DNA of 64,000 nt from positions 3,534,001 through 3,598,000 of the forward strand of contig NZ_JAJEJP010000001.1 of NCBI RefSeq assembly GCF_021390495.1, written 5' to 3'. The translations under genes and the position numbers were made by a program. Positions 20,347 to 30,114 of this stretch are shown here, one piece after another (the stretch's first letter is position 1; every line of letters begins with the position of its first letter). The stretch is from Paraburkholderia sp. ZP32-5 (GTDB taxonomy: Bacteria; Pseudomonadota; Gammaproteobacteria; Burkholderiales; Burkholderiaceae). Under the pieces are notes generated by a model. That model saw only the letters and a list, made by a program, of their open reading frames with translations, did not search any database and was not told the DNA's origin.

Positions 20347-21408
20347 ATGCCCACTCTCGGCTCTCACAATCTGCGTAACAACCTGTTCGTCGCCCCGATG
20401 GCCGGCGTGACCGACCGGCCGTTTCGCCAGCTGTGCAAACGGCTCGGCGCGGGCTACGCGGTGTCGGAGATGGTCGCGTCGAATGCGCAGCTGTGGAAAA
20501 GCGAAAAGACCATGCGCCGCGCGAACCACGAGGGCGAGGTCGAGCCGATCGCAGTGCAGATCGCCGGCGCCGATCCGGCGATGATGGCCGAAGCCGCGCG
20601 CTACAACGTCGCCAACGGCGCGCAGATCATCGACATCAACATGGGCTGCCCGGCCAAGAAGGTCTGCAACGTCGCGGCCGGCTCGGCGCTGCTGCAGAAC
20701 GAACCGCTCGTGCAGCGTATCGTCGAAGCGGTGGTGAACGCGGTCGGCGTCGGCCCCGATGCGGTGCCCGTCACGCTGAAAATCCGCACCGGCTGGAATC
20801 GCGAGAACAAGAACGCATTGAACGTTGCGCGCCTGGCCGAAGCGGCCGGTATCTCGATGCTGACCGTGCACGGCCGCACGCGCGCCGACCTCTATCACGG
20901 CGACGCCGAGTACGACACGATCGCCGCGGTGAAAGCGGCGGCCGGCATTCCGGTCGTCGCGAACGGCGACATCACATCGCCGCAAAAAGCGCGCGAGGTG
21001 CTCGCCGCCACCGGCGCCGACGCGATCATGATCGGCCGCGCCGCGCAGGGCCGGCCATGGCTGTTCCGCGAAATCGAACACTTCATGCGAACCGGCGAAC
21101 TGCTGCCGCCGCCGCGTATCGACGAAATCCAGCAGGTGATGAACGAGCATCTCGAAGATCACTACGCGTTCTACGGGGAATTTACCGGCGTGCGCACTGC
21201 GCGCAAGCACATCGGCTGGTACACTCGCGGCCTTTCCGGCGCCAACCTGTTCCGGCATCGCATGAATACGCTGGACACCACGCGCGAACAACTCCTCGCC
21301 GTCAACGAATTTTTTGACGCACAGAAGGCGATCTCAGACCGCCTCGTCTATGTCGACGAATCAGCCGACAGCCAGGGCGAGGACCACACCGACCGACTAG
21401 CAGCATGA
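20347..21408 (+). CDS. dusB: tRNA-dihydrouridine synthase B
   Basis: An FMN enzyme that reduces U17-type uridines in the tRNA D-loop. 353 residues: a TIM barrel starting FVAPMAGVTDRPFRQL, the catalytic Cys in NMGCPAKKV (about 101), the TVHGRTRADLY phosphate region, NGDITSPQKA, and a helical C-terminal tRNA-binding part. The dusB-fis order matches E. coli, where the two are one operon; here they overlap by the 4 bases ATGA. Confidence 0.97.
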   Translation: MPTLGSHNLRNNLFVAPMAGVTDRPFRQLCKRLGAGYAVSEMVASNAQLWKSEKTMRRANHEGEVEPIAVQIAGADPAMMAEAARYNVANGAQIIDINMGCPAKKVCNVAAGSALLQNEPLVQRIVEAVVNAVGVGPDAVPVTLKIRTGWNRENKNALNVARLAEAAGISMLTVHGRTRADLYHGDAEYDTIAAVKAAAGIPVVANGDITSPQKAREVLAATGADAIMIGRAAQGRPWLFREIEHFMRTGELLPPPRIDEIQQVMNEHLEDHYAFYGEFTGVRTARKHIGWYTRGLSGANLFRHRMNTLDTTREQLLAVNEFFDAQKAISDRLVYVDESADSQGEDHTDRLAA

Positions 21409-21638
21409 GCAAGAACAATATCGAACAATCTGTCCGCGACAGCCTGGACGTGTATTTCCAGGATCTCGACGGCTCCAATCCGCACGACGTCTACGACATG
21501 GTCATTTCATGCGTGGAAAAACCCTTGCTCGAAGTGGTGCTCGAGCAGGCCGGCGGTAATCAGTCGCTGGCCGCCGAGTATCTCGGCATCAACCGCAATA
21601 CGCTGCGCAAGAAGCTGCAACAACACGGTTTGCTGTAG
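21405..21638 (+). CDS. fis: DNA-binding protein Fis
   Basis: A nucleoid protein that bends DNA and activates stable-RNA promoters during growth. 77 residues, shorter than the 98 of E. coli; the N-terminal beta-hairpin arm is reduced, as is usual in betaproteobacteria. The C-terminal HTH is intact ([20 protein letters not shown], then KKLQQHGL). It is translationally coupled to dusB by a 4-bp overlap and followed 56 bp later by purH. Confidence 0.97.
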   Translation: MSKNNIEQSVRDSLDVYFQDLDGSNPHDVYDMVISCVEKPLLEVVLEQAGGNQSLAAEYLGINRNTLRKKLQQHGLL

Positions 21639-21694
21639 CGGGTTGTAGTTTCTCGCGCCCTGCCACGTTTCCCCTTCGGCTTTTCGTCTTCATC

Positions 21695-23260
21695 ATGATC
21701 AAGCAAGCGCTCATCTCCGTTTCCGACAAGTCAGGCATCGTCGACTTCGCCAAGTCGCTGTCGGACCTCGGCATCCAGATCCTGTCGACCGGCGGCACCG
21801 CGAAACTGCTCGCGGACGCGGGCCTGTCCGTCACCGAAGTCGCCGACTACACGGGCTTCCCGGAAATGCTCGACGGGCGCGTGAAAACGTTGCATCCGAA
21901 GGTGCACGGCGGCATCCTCGCGCGCCGCGATCTGCCCGAACACATGGCCGCGCTCGACAAGCACGGCATCCCGACCATCGACCTGCTGGTCGTGAACCTG
22001 TACCCGTTCGTGCAGACGGTGTCGAAGGAAGAGTGCTCGCTCGAAGACGCGATCGAGAACATCGACATCGGCGGCCCGACGATGCTGCGCTCGGCCGCGA
22101 AGAATCACCGTGACGTGACGGTGGTGGTCGACCCGGCCGACTACGCGGTCGTGCTCGACGAAATGCGCGCGAACGGCAACACGGTGTCGTACAAAACGAA
22201 TTTCCGCCTCGCGACCAAGGTGTACGCGCACACCGCGCAGTACGACGGCGCGATCACGAACTATCTGACGAGCCTGACCGACGAACTGCGGCATTCGTCG
22301 CGCAATGCGTATCCGGCGACCTTCAATATGGCGTACGAGAAGGTGCAGGATCTGCGCTACGGCGAGAACCCACATCAGAGCGCGGCGTTCTACCGCGACC
22401 TGACGGTGCCGGCCGGCGCGCTCGCGAACTACAACCAGTTGCAGGGCAAGGAACTGTCCTACAACAACATCGCCGACTCCGACGCGGCGTGGGAATGCGT
22501 AAAGACCTTCGACGTGCCGGCCTGCGTGATCGTCAAGCACGCGAATCCGTGCGGCGTCGCGATTGGCGCGAATGCACTCGAGGCGTACTCGAAGGCATTC
22601 CAGACCGATCCGACCTCGGCATTCGGCGGCATCATCGCGTTCAACCGTGAAGTCGACGAAGCGGCTGCGCAAGCGGTCGCGAAGCAGTTCGTCGAAGTGC
22701 TGATCGCGCCGTCGTTCAGCGCCGAAGCGCGCCAGGTGTTCGCGGCCAAGCAGAACGTGCGTCTGCTCGAAATCGCGCTGGGCGATGGGCATAACACGTT
22801 CGATCTGAAGCGCGTCGGCGGCGGTCTGCTGGTGCAGTCGCTCGACTCGAAGAACGTGCAGCCGCGCGAGCTGCGCGTCGTGACGAAGCGTCATCCGACG
22901 CCGAAGGAAATGGACGACCTGCTGTTCGCATGGCGCGTCGCGAAGTACGTGAAGTCGAACGCGATTGTGTTCTGCGCGAACGGCATGACGCTCGGCGTCG
23001 GTGCGGGCCAGATGAGCCGCGTGGACTCGGCGCGGATCGCCAGCATCAAGGCGCAGAACGCCGGTCTGACGCTGAGCGGCTCGGCGGTCGCATCGGATGC
23101 GTTCTTCCCGTTCCGCGACGGTCTGGACGTCGTGGTGGCCGCGGGCGCGACCTGCGTGATCCAGCCGGGCGGCTCGATGCGCGATGACGAAGTGGTCAGC
23201 GCAGCGGACGAACACAACATCGCGATGGTGCTGACGGGTGTACGTCACTTCCGTCATTGA
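21695..23260 (+). CDS. purH: Bifunctional AICAR formyltransferase / IMP cyclohydrolase
   Basis: Carries out the last two steps of de novo IMP synthesis. 521 residues: N-terminal MGS-like cyclohydrolase domain (about 1-150; [37 protein letters not shown]) and C-terminal AICAR transformylase domain with the catalytic Lys-His in [10 protein letters not shown] (about 274-283) and [14 protein letters not shown]. It follows fis and ends at a strong hairpin. purB at 43.7 kb is another purine gene in this window but is not linked. Confidence 0.98.
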   Translation: MIKQALISVSDKSGIVDFAKSLSDLGIQILSTGGTAKLLADAGLSVTEVADYTGFPEMLDGRVKTLHPKVHGGILARRDLPEHMAALDKHGIPTIDLLVVNLYPFVQTVSKEECSLEDAIENIDIGGPTMLRSAAKNHRDVTVVVDPADYAVVLDEMRANGNTVSYKTNFRLATKVYAHTAQYDGAITNYLTSLTDELRHSSRNAYPATFNMAYEKVQDLRYGENPHQSAAFYRDLTVPAGALANYNQLQGKELSYNNIADSDAAWECVKTFDVPACVIVKHANPCGVAIGANALEAYSKAFQTDPTSAFGGIIAFNREVDEAAAQAVAKQFVEVLIAPSFSAEARQVFAAKQNVRLLEIALGDGHNTFDLKRVGGGLLVQSLDSKNVQPRELRVVTKRHPTPKEMDDLLFAWRVAKYVKSNAIVFCANGMTLGVGAGQMSRVDSARIASIKAQNAGLTLSGSAVASDAFFPFRDGLDVVVAAGATCVIQPGGSMRDDEVVSAADEHNIAMVLTGVRHFRH

Positions 23261-23360
23261 TCGATGCAGGCTTGGCCGGTAACGGCTGCTGCGTTCGCGA
23301 TGAACTGAAGAACCGAACGTAAGCACGAGAAGCGACGCTTGCCGGCATGACTGACGAACA

Positions 23361-23398
23361 ACGGCCCGGTGGAATTTTCCACCGGGCCGTTTGTTTTG
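23361..23398 (+). terminator. purH terminator
   Basis: A 12-bp GC-rich stem ACGGCCCGGTGG / CCACCGGGCCGT with an A/T loop, followed by TTGTTTTGAT. It lies about 100 bp after the purH stop and just before the convergent small gene, which may use it from the other side. Confidence 0.85.
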
Positions 23399-23429
23399 AT
23401 GGCGAGCGTTTGCGCCGGTGTGTGGTCGC

Positions 23430-23669
23430 TCAATCGTCCGGCTCTTTTCTCTCGTAACCATCACCTACGTCCGGATGTTGGCTGATGTACGTGGCCAACC
23501 CCCTTCCCCGCCGCGCGAGACGCTTCAGTTCATCAAGATGCGCCGCGCCGACGCTTCGCTCTGTGTACCAATACACGACCCCCGATCGAAACCGCACCGC
23601 GATGAAATCGTCGCCGATCTCATAAGCGTCGACGCCCGAGTCGCCACTGAGATTGCCGTAACGCTGCAT
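23430..23669 (-). CDS. Small conserved-looking protein, function unknown
   Basis: 79 residues, rich in Gly, Arg and Tyr, with an alternating pattern that suggests a small beta fold ([19 protein letters not shown], then VVYWYTER) followed by a helix ([20 protein letters not shown]). It recalls short KTSC-like or RNA-binding-size proteins common in proteobacteria, but I do not assign a function. AAGGAGG lies 10 bases before the ATG, stronger than at most genes here, which supports a real gene. It is antisense to both neighbours in the purH-ruvC gap and is the only gene on its strand between the GST and the histidine phosphatase. Confidence 0.75.
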   Translation of the reverse strand: MQRYGNLSGDSGVDAYEIGDDFIAVRFRSGVVYWYTERSVGAAHLDELKRLARRGRGLATYISQHPDVGDGYERKEPDD

Positions 23670-23800
23670 CTGCGCCCCGCCTCCTTGCGACGAAGAACCA
23701 GCAGTTTTTATTCCGCCGGACAGGACATCCGCGGACCGCCGCGCGATGCGTTCGTTGTAGTATCGCAGGCACCTGGTTTTTATCGCTTTCGCGGCACCTC

Positions 23801-24343
23801 ATGAGAATTCTCGGCATCGACCCGGGCCTGCGCGTAACCGGCTTCGGCGTGATCGAACAACACGGCCACGCGCTCAGCTACGTCGCGAGCGGCGTGATCC
23901 GCACCGCCGACGCCGATCTGCCCTCGCGGCTCGGCACCATCTTCGAAGGCATCTCGACGTTGATCCGCGAACATTCGCCGGATCAGGCGGCGATCGAAAA
24001 AGTGTTCGTCAACGTCAATCCGCAGTCGACGCTGCTGCTCGGCCAGGCGCGTGGCGCGGCGATCTGCGGGCTGGTCGCGGGCGGCGTGCCGGTCGCGGAA
24101 TACACTGCGCTGCAACTGAAGCAGGCGGTCGTCGGTTACGGCCGCGCGACCAAGGAGCAGATGCAGCAGATGGTCGTGCGGCTGCTGTGCCTGTCGGGCG
24201 TGCCGGGCACCGACGCCGCCGACGCGCTCGGCATGGCGATCTGTCACGCGCACGGCGGCACGACCCTGAGCACGCTCGGCGGCATCGCGCCCGCGCTGGC
24301 GAAGAAGGGACTGCGCGTTCGGCGCGGGCGCCTCGTCGGATAG
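23801..24343 (+). CDS. ruvC: Holliday junction resolvase RuvC
   Basis: Cuts Holliday junctions symmetrically during recombination repair. 180 residues of RNase H-like fold; the four acidic metal ligands are present: D7 in ILGIDPG, Glu in AAIEKVFVN, and two Asp in [16 protein letters not shown]. The Arg-rich C-terminus is normal for the family. First gene of ruvC-ruvA-ruvB; 103 bp separate it from ruvA. Confidence 0.98.
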   Translation: MRILGIDPGLRVTGFGVIEQHGHALSYVASGVIRTADADLPSRLGTIFEGISTLIREHSPDQAAIEKVFVNVNPQSTLLLGQARGAAICGLVAGGVPVAEYTALQLKQAVVGYGRATKEQMQQMVVRLLCLSGVPGTDAADALGMAICHAHGGTTLSTLGGIAPALAKKGLRVRRGRLVG

Positions 24344-24446
24344 CGAAGGGGGAAGCAAAGCGCTCCGCTCGACAACCGCCTACGCGCCGCCGATTCGCTG
24401 CGCTACACTCGCCCTTTCCCACCCGACTCTAAAAACTGAATCCGCC

Positions 24447-25028
24447 ATGATCGGTCGCATCGCCGGCGTTCTGCTGGAAAAAACCCCGCCGCATCTGCTC
24501 GTCGACTGCAACGGCGTCGGCTATGAAGTGGACGTGCCGATGAGCACGTTCTACAACCTGCCGTCGACCGGCGAGCGCATCGTTTTGCTCACGCAGATGA
24601 TCGTGCGCGAGGACGCGCATCTGCTGTACGGCTTCGGCACCGCGCAGGAGCGCGCGACCTTCCGCGAACTGCTGAAGATTTCCGGCATCGGCGCGCGCAT
24701 GGCGCTCGCGGTGCTGTCGGGCATGAGCGTGGCCGAACTCGCGCAGACCGTCACGCTGCAGGATGCGGCGCGCCTCACGCGCGTGCCGGGCATCGGCAAG
24801 AAAACCGCCGAGCGGCTGCTGCTCGAACTGAAGGGCAAGCTCGGTGCCGACCTCGGCGCAATGGCCGGTGCGGCGTCACCATCCGATCACGCATCGGACA
24901 TCCTCAACGCGCTGCTCGCGCTCGGCTACTCGGAGAAAGAAGCGCTCGCCGCGATCAAGAACGTGCCGGCCGGCACCGGTGTGTCCGAGGGCATCAAGCT
25001 CGCGCTGAAGGCGCTGTCGAAGGCCTGA
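24447..25028 (+). CDS. ruvA: Holliday junction branch-migration subunit RuvA
   Basis: A tetramer that holds the four-way junction open and loads RuvB. 193 residues: an N-terminal OB domain ([20 protein letters not shown]), two helix-hairpin-helix motifs ([30 protein letters not shown]) and a C-terminal three-helix RuvB-binding domain (about 145-193), after a flexible Ala/Gly linker. Gap to ruvB is 30 bp. Confidence 0.98.
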   Translation: MIGRIAGVLLEKTPPHLLVDCNGVGYEVDVPMSTFYNLPSTGERIVLLTQMIVREDAHLLYGFGTAQERATFRELLKISGIGARMALAVLSGMSVAELAQTVTLQDAARLTRVPGIGKKTAERLLLELKGKLGADLGAMAGAASPSDHASDILNALLALGYSEKEALAAIKNVPAGTGVSEGIKLALKALSKA

Positions 25029-25046
25029 CGCCCCACCCGCGCGCGG

Positions 25047-25052
25047 TACAAT
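25047..25052 (+). promoter_or_regulatory. -10-like box just before ruvB
   Basis: TACAAT lies six bases before the ruvB ATG, the same geometry as at pepP. It may give an internal, leaderless ruvB transcript, or be coincidence. Confidence 0.3.
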
Positions 25053-25058
25053 GGCCGC

Positions 25059-26120
25059 ATGATCGAAACCGACAAACTCGCCGCCGAGCGCATCATCGCG
25101 GCCACGCCCGCGTCGCCGAACGAAGAAGCGTTCGAGCGCGCGTTGCGCCCGCGTCAGCTCGACGAATATGTCGGGCAGGAAAAGGTGCGCGGCCAGTTCG
25201 AGATCTTCATCGAGGCTGCCAAGCGGCGTTCCGAATCGCTCGACCACGTGCTGCTGTTCGGCCCGCCAGGGCTCGGCAAAACCACGCTCGCGCACATCAT
25301 CGCGCGCGAGATGGGCGTCAATCTGCGGCAAACCTCCGGGCCGGTGCTCGAACGCGCCGGCGACCTCGCCGCGCTGCTGACCAATCTCGAAGCCAACGAC
25401 GTGCTGTTCATCGACGAAATCCACCGGCTCTCGCCGGTCGTCGAGGAAATCCTGTACCCGGCGCTCGAGGATTATCAGATCGACATCATGATCGGCGAAG
25501 GGCCGGCCGCGCGCAGCGTGAAGCTCGACCTGCAACCGTTCACGCTGGTCGGCGCGACCACCCGCGCGGGCATGCTGACCAACCCGCTGCGCGACCGCTT
25601 CGGTATCGTCGCGCGGCTGGAGTTCTATAACGCCGAGGAACTCGCGCGCATCGTCACGCGTTCGGCGTCGCTGCTCAATGCGCAAATCCATCCGGACGGC
25701 GCGTTCGAAATCGCCCGGCGCGCGCGCGGCACGCCGCGTATCGCCAACCGGCTGCTGCGCCGCGTGCGCGACTTCGCCGAAGTCAAGGCCGATGGCAACA
25801 TCACCGCGCAGGTCGCCGACGCGGCACTGAAGATGCTCGACGTCGACGCGGTCGGTTTCGACCTGATGGACCGCAAGCTGCTCGAAGCAATCCTGCACAA
25901 GTTCGACGGCGGCCCGGTCGGCGTCGACAATCTCGCCGCGGCAATCGGCGAGGAGCGCGACACGATCGAGGACGTGCTCGAACCGTATCTGATCCAGCAG
26001 GGCTTCCTGCAGCGCACGCCGCGCGGGCGCATCGCCACGCTGCTGACCTACCGGCACTTCGGTCTGGCCGCGCCGGATTCGTCGAGCGCGCTGCCGGGCT
26101 TGTGGGATTCGTCGAACTGA
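25059..26120 (+). CDS. ruvB: Holliday junction branch-migration ATPase RuvB
   Basis: A hexameric AAA+ motor that drives branch migration with RuvA. 353 residues: Walker [13 protein letters not shown] (about 68-79), Walker [12 protein letters not shown], sensor and Arg-finger regions ([18 protein letters not shown]), and a C-terminal winged helix ([16 protein letters not shown]). It shares its transcriptional direction and close spacing with ruvA and with the next gene. Confidence 0.98.
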   Translation: MIETDKLAAERIIAATPASPNEEAFERALRPRQLDEYVGQEKVRGQFEIFIEAAKRRSESLDHVLLFGPPGLGKTTLAHIIAREMGVNLRQTSGPVLERAGDLAALLTNLEANDVLFIDEIHRLSPVVEEILYPALEDYQIDIMIGEGPAARSVKLDLQPFTLVGATTRAGMLTNPLRDRFGIVARLEFYNAEELARIVTRSASLLNAQIHPDGAFEIARRARGTPRIANRLLRRVRDFAEVKADGNITAQVADAALKMLDVDAVGFDLMDRKLLEAILHKFDGGPVGVDNLAAAIGEERDTIEDVLEPYLIQQGFLQRTPRGRIATLLTYRHFGLAAPDSSSALPGLWDSSN

Positions 26121-26143
26121 GCGCGCAAGCGAGGCGGCCCAGG

Positions 26144-27091
26144 ATGTCCGAGCAGACCCGGCCGACCGGGAACTTCGTGCAAGCGCTCACGCAGCGGCTG
26201 CGCGCGAAACTCGCGGCCGGCGTTACCCATCTGACGACCGGCAGCGGTCCCGTCCTCGACTACTCGTCGCCGCCCGGCGACCCCGGCCTGTTCGGGCCCG
26301 ACTCCATCTGCTGGAAAGTCCATGCCGACTTCACGTCGATGATGACAGGCGGCATCAGCGCGCTGCTGCTGCAGGCGTTGCATCCGCTGGCGCTCGCCGG
26401 CGTGTGGGACCACTCGACGTTTCGCAGCGATATTCTCGGACGCCTGCGGCGCACCGCGACGTTTATCTCCGGCACCACGTACGGCAGCCGCGACGACGCG
26501 CTCGCGCTGATCGAGCGCGTGAAGTCCATTCATCGCGGCGTGACCGGCATTGCACCGGACGGCCAGCCGTATCGCGCGAGCGAGCCCGCGCTGCTGACCT
26601 GGGTGCACGTCGCGGAGGTGTCGAGCTTCATGACCGCGCATCTGCGCTACGTGAATCCGCTGCTGTCCGTCGCGGCGCAGGATCAATATTTCGCGGAAAC
26701 CGCGCGCATCGCCGAAATGCTCGGCGCCACCGATATTCCACGCTCGCGCGCCGAGATCGACGCGTATCTGCTTGCGATGCGGCCCGCGCTGGTGGCGAGC
26801 GAACGCACCCGTGAAGTCGTCAGGATTTTGATGAACGCGCCGGCACCGAGCCTCGCGATGCGGCCTGCCGGCACGCTGATGCTCAACGCGGGTGTCGATC
26901 TGTTACCCGGCTGGGCGCAGACGATGCTCGGCCTGAACCGTTACGCGGCGCTGCGCAAGACGTTCGCGCGACCCGGCGTGCGGCTCGTCGCGCCGGTGAT
27001 TCGCTGGGCGCTGGTCAATGGAGTGTCGAAACGGGCACGGCGCCGGGCGGCGGCGATGCGTGAGCGTGAGAATGAGCGTGAGCCGGATTGA
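26144..27091 (+). CDS. DUF2236 (MpaB/Lcp-like) oxygenase-family protein
   Basis: A 315-residue all-helical protein of the DUF2236 family, which includes the latex-clearing (Lcp) and MpaB-type haem oxygenases. Typical segments are GPDSICWKVHADFTSM, LLLQALHPLALAGVWDHS, RLRRTATFISGTTYGS, SEPALLTWVHVAEV and the Arg-rich C-terminus. The conserved His residues could bind haem. The substrate is unknown. ATG at 26144 is preferred, since 26102 lies inside ruvB. It begins 23 bp after ruvB and may ride on the same transcript, with no evident functional tie. Confidence 0.88.
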   Translation: MSEQTRPTGNFVQALTQRLRAKLAAGVTHLTTGSGPVLDYSSPPGDPGLFGPDSICWKVHADFTSMMTGGISALLLQALHPLALAGVWDHSTFRSDILGRLRRTATFISGTTYGSRDDALALIERVKSIHRGVTGIAPDGQPYRASEPALLTWVHVAEVSSFMTAHLRYVNPLLSVAAQDQYFAETARIAEMLGATDIPRSRAEIDAYLLAMRPALVASERTREVVRILMNAPAPSLAMRPAGTLMLNAGVDLLPGWAQTMLGLNRYAALRKTFARPGVRLVAPVIRWALVNGVSKRARRRAAAMRERENEREPD

Positions 27092-27267
27092 AGTAGAAAC
27101 GAGCACGCAGCGGTGCTTGCCGCAATAGATCGAACCGTATCGATGACGGCGCTGTTCTGGGAGCCGCGAGGCTCATGCGCACCTCAAGCGCACGGCGCCG
27201 ACACTGTACGTGCTTAAACGGACAGCTTCACTCCTTTCGCTTCCCGCCCCCACAGTGTTCCCCCGAT

Positions 27268-27942
27268 TCACCGCCTCGGGTCCAGCGCGGTCCTGAACCC
27301 ATCATCGTCGGCACCACCCGCATCGAGATGCGCGACATCCGCCCACGACACGATCGTCGCGTGGCCGTCATCGAAATCGACAACGTTCACGCTCGCGTTC
27401 AGCAACGGATAGTCCCGCGGTGCATCGAGCGACAGGCCGCACGCGAAGCGGCGCACGCAATCGAGCACACCGCCGTGCGTGACACAGGCGATCCGCCCGC
27501 CCGGATGCGCGGCGATCAGCGGCTCGATTGCATGGACGATGCGGTGGTAGAACACGCGCTGCGATTCGCCTTCAGGCGGCGTGAAGCCCGGATCGCGCGT
27601 CTGCCATTGCGCGTATTCGTCGGGAAAACGCAGTGCGATCTCGTCGCTATCGTGACCTTGAAAGGCGCCGTACGAGCGCTCGCGCAAGTTCTCGCGCAAC
27701 TGTAGCGGCAGGCCGAGCGCGTCGCTCATCGGCTGTGCGGTCTGCTGTGCGCGCTGCAGGTCGCTCGAATAGATCGCATCGAGCCGCGCACCCTGCTTCG
27801 CCTCGTCCGCGATGCGTCGCGCGAGACGTTGCGCCTGGTCGAAGCCCGTGGTTGCCAGCGGGATGTCGATGTGGCCTTGAATGCGCTTGATGCGGTTCCA
27901 GTCGGTTTCGCCGTGCCGGATAAACAGAATCTGCGTGATCAT
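27268..27942 (-). CDS. Histidine phosphatase (GpmB/CobC-like)
   Basis: A branch-1 histidine phosphatase of 224 residues. The phospho-acceptor motif IRHGETDWN is at about 8-16 and the second His is in VTHGGVLDCVRR; Glu in RERSYGAFQG is the proton donor. Relatives are annotated as phosphoglycerate mutase 2 or alpha-ribazole phosphatase; activity on a general phosphate ester is the safest reading. Downstream of dtd on the same strand, 187 bp away, following tyrS-dtd. Confidence 0.92.
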   Translation of the reverse strand: MITQILFIRHGETDWNRIKRIQGHIDIPLATTGFDQAQRLARRIADEAKQGARLDAIYSSDLQRAQQTAQPMSDALGLPLQLRENLRERSYGAFQGHDSDEIALRFPDEYAQWQTRDPGFTPPEGESQRVFYHRIVHAIEPLIAAHPGGRIACVTHGGVLDCVRRFACGLSLDAPRDYPLLNASVNVVDFDDGHATIVSWADVAHLDAGGADDDGFRTALDPRR

Positions 27943-28129
27943 GGGAAGAAGAGAGCGCCGTTCGCCGGTTATGCCGAGCCGCTATTGTCGCAAAAAGCGA
28001 CGCGCGGGTCGGCGCACGCGGCGCGCCTCGGGAGGTCGATGCTGCGGCAGCTCGGATGCACGCCTAGCCGGCGGCGTGCCAAAGGTGTCGGGGCGCCGCG
28101 TATGGTATGGCCTGAAAAGCTGGGGAAGC

Positions 28130-28600
28130 TCAGGCGTTGGTCCGCAACCAGAACGTGACGGGCCCGTCGTTGACGAGCGACACCTGCATGTCCGCGCCGA
28201 ACTCGCCTGTCTCGACGATCGGATGCTTCGCGCGCGCGGCCGCGACGAAGTAGTCGAACAGGCGCTTGCCCTCGTCGGGCGGCGCGGCGGGCGTGAAGCT
28301 CGGGCGCAGGCCGCTGTTGGTATCGGCCGCGAGCGTGAATTGCGACACGAGCAGCAAGCCGCCCGCGCGCCCGGCGCCGTCGAGATTCTGCACCGACAGG
28401 TTCATCTTGCCGGCCGCGTCGCTGAATACGCGATAGCCGAGCACCTTCGCGAGCAGGCGGTCGGCAGCGGCCTCGGTATCGCCGCGCTCCGCGCAGACGA
28501 GCGCAAGCAGGCCCGAGTCGATCGCGCCGGTCACGCGCTCATTTTCACCGTCCACGACACGCACTTCGGCGCGCCGCACACGCTGGATCAGCGCGATCAT
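28130..28600 (-). CDS. dtd: D-aminoacyl-tRNA deacylase
   Basis: Hydrolyses D-amino acids, and mischarged glycine, from tRNA, keeping D-residues out of proteins. 156 residues; the cross-subunit active-site motifs are SQFTLAAD (SQFTL) and [10 protein letters not shown] (the Gly-cisPro motif in NxGPxT). It lies 63 bp downstream of tyrS; tyrosyl-tRNA synthetase is the classic source of D-Tyr-tRNA, so the pairing makes sense. Confidence 0.97.
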   Translation of the reverse strand: MIALIQRVRRAEVRVVDGENERVTGAIDSGLLALVCAERGDTEAAADRLLAKVLGYRVFSDAAGKMNLSVQNLDGAGRAGGLLLVSQFTLAADTNSGLRPSFTPAAPPDEGKRLFDYFVAAARAKHPIVETGEFGADMQVSLVNDGPVTFWLRTNA

Positions 28601-28663
28601 CGACTCGACTCCGGAAGTGCCGCGCGCTCAAGGGTGATCGCGTTCGTCATCGTCACGCGATGC

Positions 28664-29908
28664 TCAAGCCGTCAGCGTCACGCGCGCAAAGCGGCGCTTG
28701 CCGACCTGCACGACGTACTCGCCTGCTTCGACCTTCAGGCCCTTGTCGGACACCGTCGTGCCATCGATCTTCACGCCACCCTGCTCGATATTGCGCAGCG
28801 CTTCGCTCGTCGACGGCACGAGGTTCGCCTGCTTCAGCAACTGGCCGATCGCGAGCGGCGCGCCGGCGAGCGTCACCGTCGGGATATCGTCGGGCACACC
28901 GCCCTTCGCGCGATGATTGAAGTCCTCGAGCGCGCGCTCGGCGTCCGCCTGCGAGTGGAAGCGCGCGACGATTTCCTGACCCAGCATCACCTTGAAATCG
29001 CGCGGATTGCGGCCCGCCTCGATTTGCTTTTTGAAGCCGGCGATCTCGTCCATCGGACGGAACGACAGCAGCTCGAAGTAACGCCACATCAGCGTGTCGG
29101 AAATGCTCATCAGCTTGCCGAACATGTCGGTCGGCTTTTCGCTGATCCCGATGTAGTTGTTCTTCGACTTCGACATCTTCTCGACGCCGTCGAGCCCTTC
29201 GAGCAGCGGCATCGTCAGGATGCACTGCTGTTCCTGGCCGTATTGCTTCTGCAGCTCGCGGCCGACCAGCAGGTTGAACTTCTGATCCGTGCCACCGAGC
29301 TCGAGGTCCGCGTTCAGCGCGACCGAGTCATAGCCTTGCATCAGCGGATACAGGAATTCGTGGATCGAAATCGGCACGCCGCCCTGGAAGCGCTTCGTGA
29401 AGTCCTCGCGTTCGAGAATCCGCGCGACCGTGTAGCGCGACGCGAGCTTGATCATGCCGTCTGCGCCGAGCGGCATCGACCATTCGCTGTTGTAGCGTAT
29501 CTCGGTCTTGTCGCGATCGAGCACGAGCGCGGCCTGTTCGAAATAGGTCTTCGCGTTCGATTCGATCTGCTCGCGCGTGAGCGGCGGGCGGGTCGCGTTA
29601 CGGCCGGAAGGGTCGCCGATCAGCGATGTGAAATCGCCGATCAGAAAAATCACCGTGTGGCCGAGGTCCTGCAACTGGCGCATCTTGTTGAGCACGACCG
29701 TGTGGCCGATGTGGATATCGGGCGCGGTCGGATCGAGCCCAAGCTTGATGCGCAGCGGCTTGGACGTAGCCGCGCTCCTCGCGAGCTTTTGCGCAAATTC
29801 GTCTTCGATCAGCAGTTCGTCGACACCGCGTTTGGTGACAGCGAGGGCATGACGGACTTCGTCGGTGATCGGAAACGCGGGGGTGGGCTTGGTGGACTCG
29901 GTGCTCAT
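28664..29908 (-). CDS. tyrS: Tyrosyl-tRNA synthetase
   Basis: Charges tRNA-Tyr. 414 residues of the class Ic TyrRS type with the HIGH-equivalent motif in [14 protein letters not shown] (about 78-91), KMSKSKNN (about 235-242), and a C-terminal S4 RNA-binding domain (about 345-410; [20 protein letters not shown]). The GSD/Tyr-binding region [14 protein letters not shown] is intact. It heads the tyrS-dtd unit. The 206 bp between tyrS and divergent anmK hold no gene. Confidence 0.97.
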   Translation of the reverse strand: MSTESTKPTPAFPITDEVRHALAVTKRGVDELLIEDEFAQKLARSAATSKPLRIKLGLDPTAPDIHIGHTVVLNKMRQLQDLGHTVIFLIGDFTSLIGDPSGRNATRPPLTREQIESNAKTYFEQAALVLDRDKTEIRYNSEWSMPLGADGMIKLASRYTVARILEREDFTKRFQGGVPISIHEFLYPLMQGYDSVALNADLELGGTDQKFNLLVGRELQKQYGQEQQCILTMPLLEGLDGVEKMSKSKNNYIGISEKPTDMFGKLMSISDTLMWRYFELLSFRPMDEIAGFKKQIEAGRNPRDFKVMLGQEIVARFHSQADAERALEDFNHRAKGGVPDDIPTVTLAGAPLAIGQLLKQANLVPSTSEALRNIEQGGVKIDGTTVSDKGLKVEAGEYVVQVGKRRFARVTLTA

Positions 29909-30114
29909 GCTGGAAACGTGAAGTCGCGAAAAAACAGGATTGTCCCATAGATGCGCGCGGCCGCGCCCACTGACGCGACTCGGGCCGGCTGACGGCGTGG
30001 GATTTTCATGCGTCCGGTACGGGCGGCGGTGGCGATCAGCTTATCTTCAGCGACGCTTGCATCGATAATCTGCTACAACGAATCGCAATGAACATCGACA
30101 GGAGCAGCGACGTG

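Noticed and set aside
27881..29950. 689-residue plus-strand ORF
   Set aside because: Antisense to dtd and tyrS; no domains.
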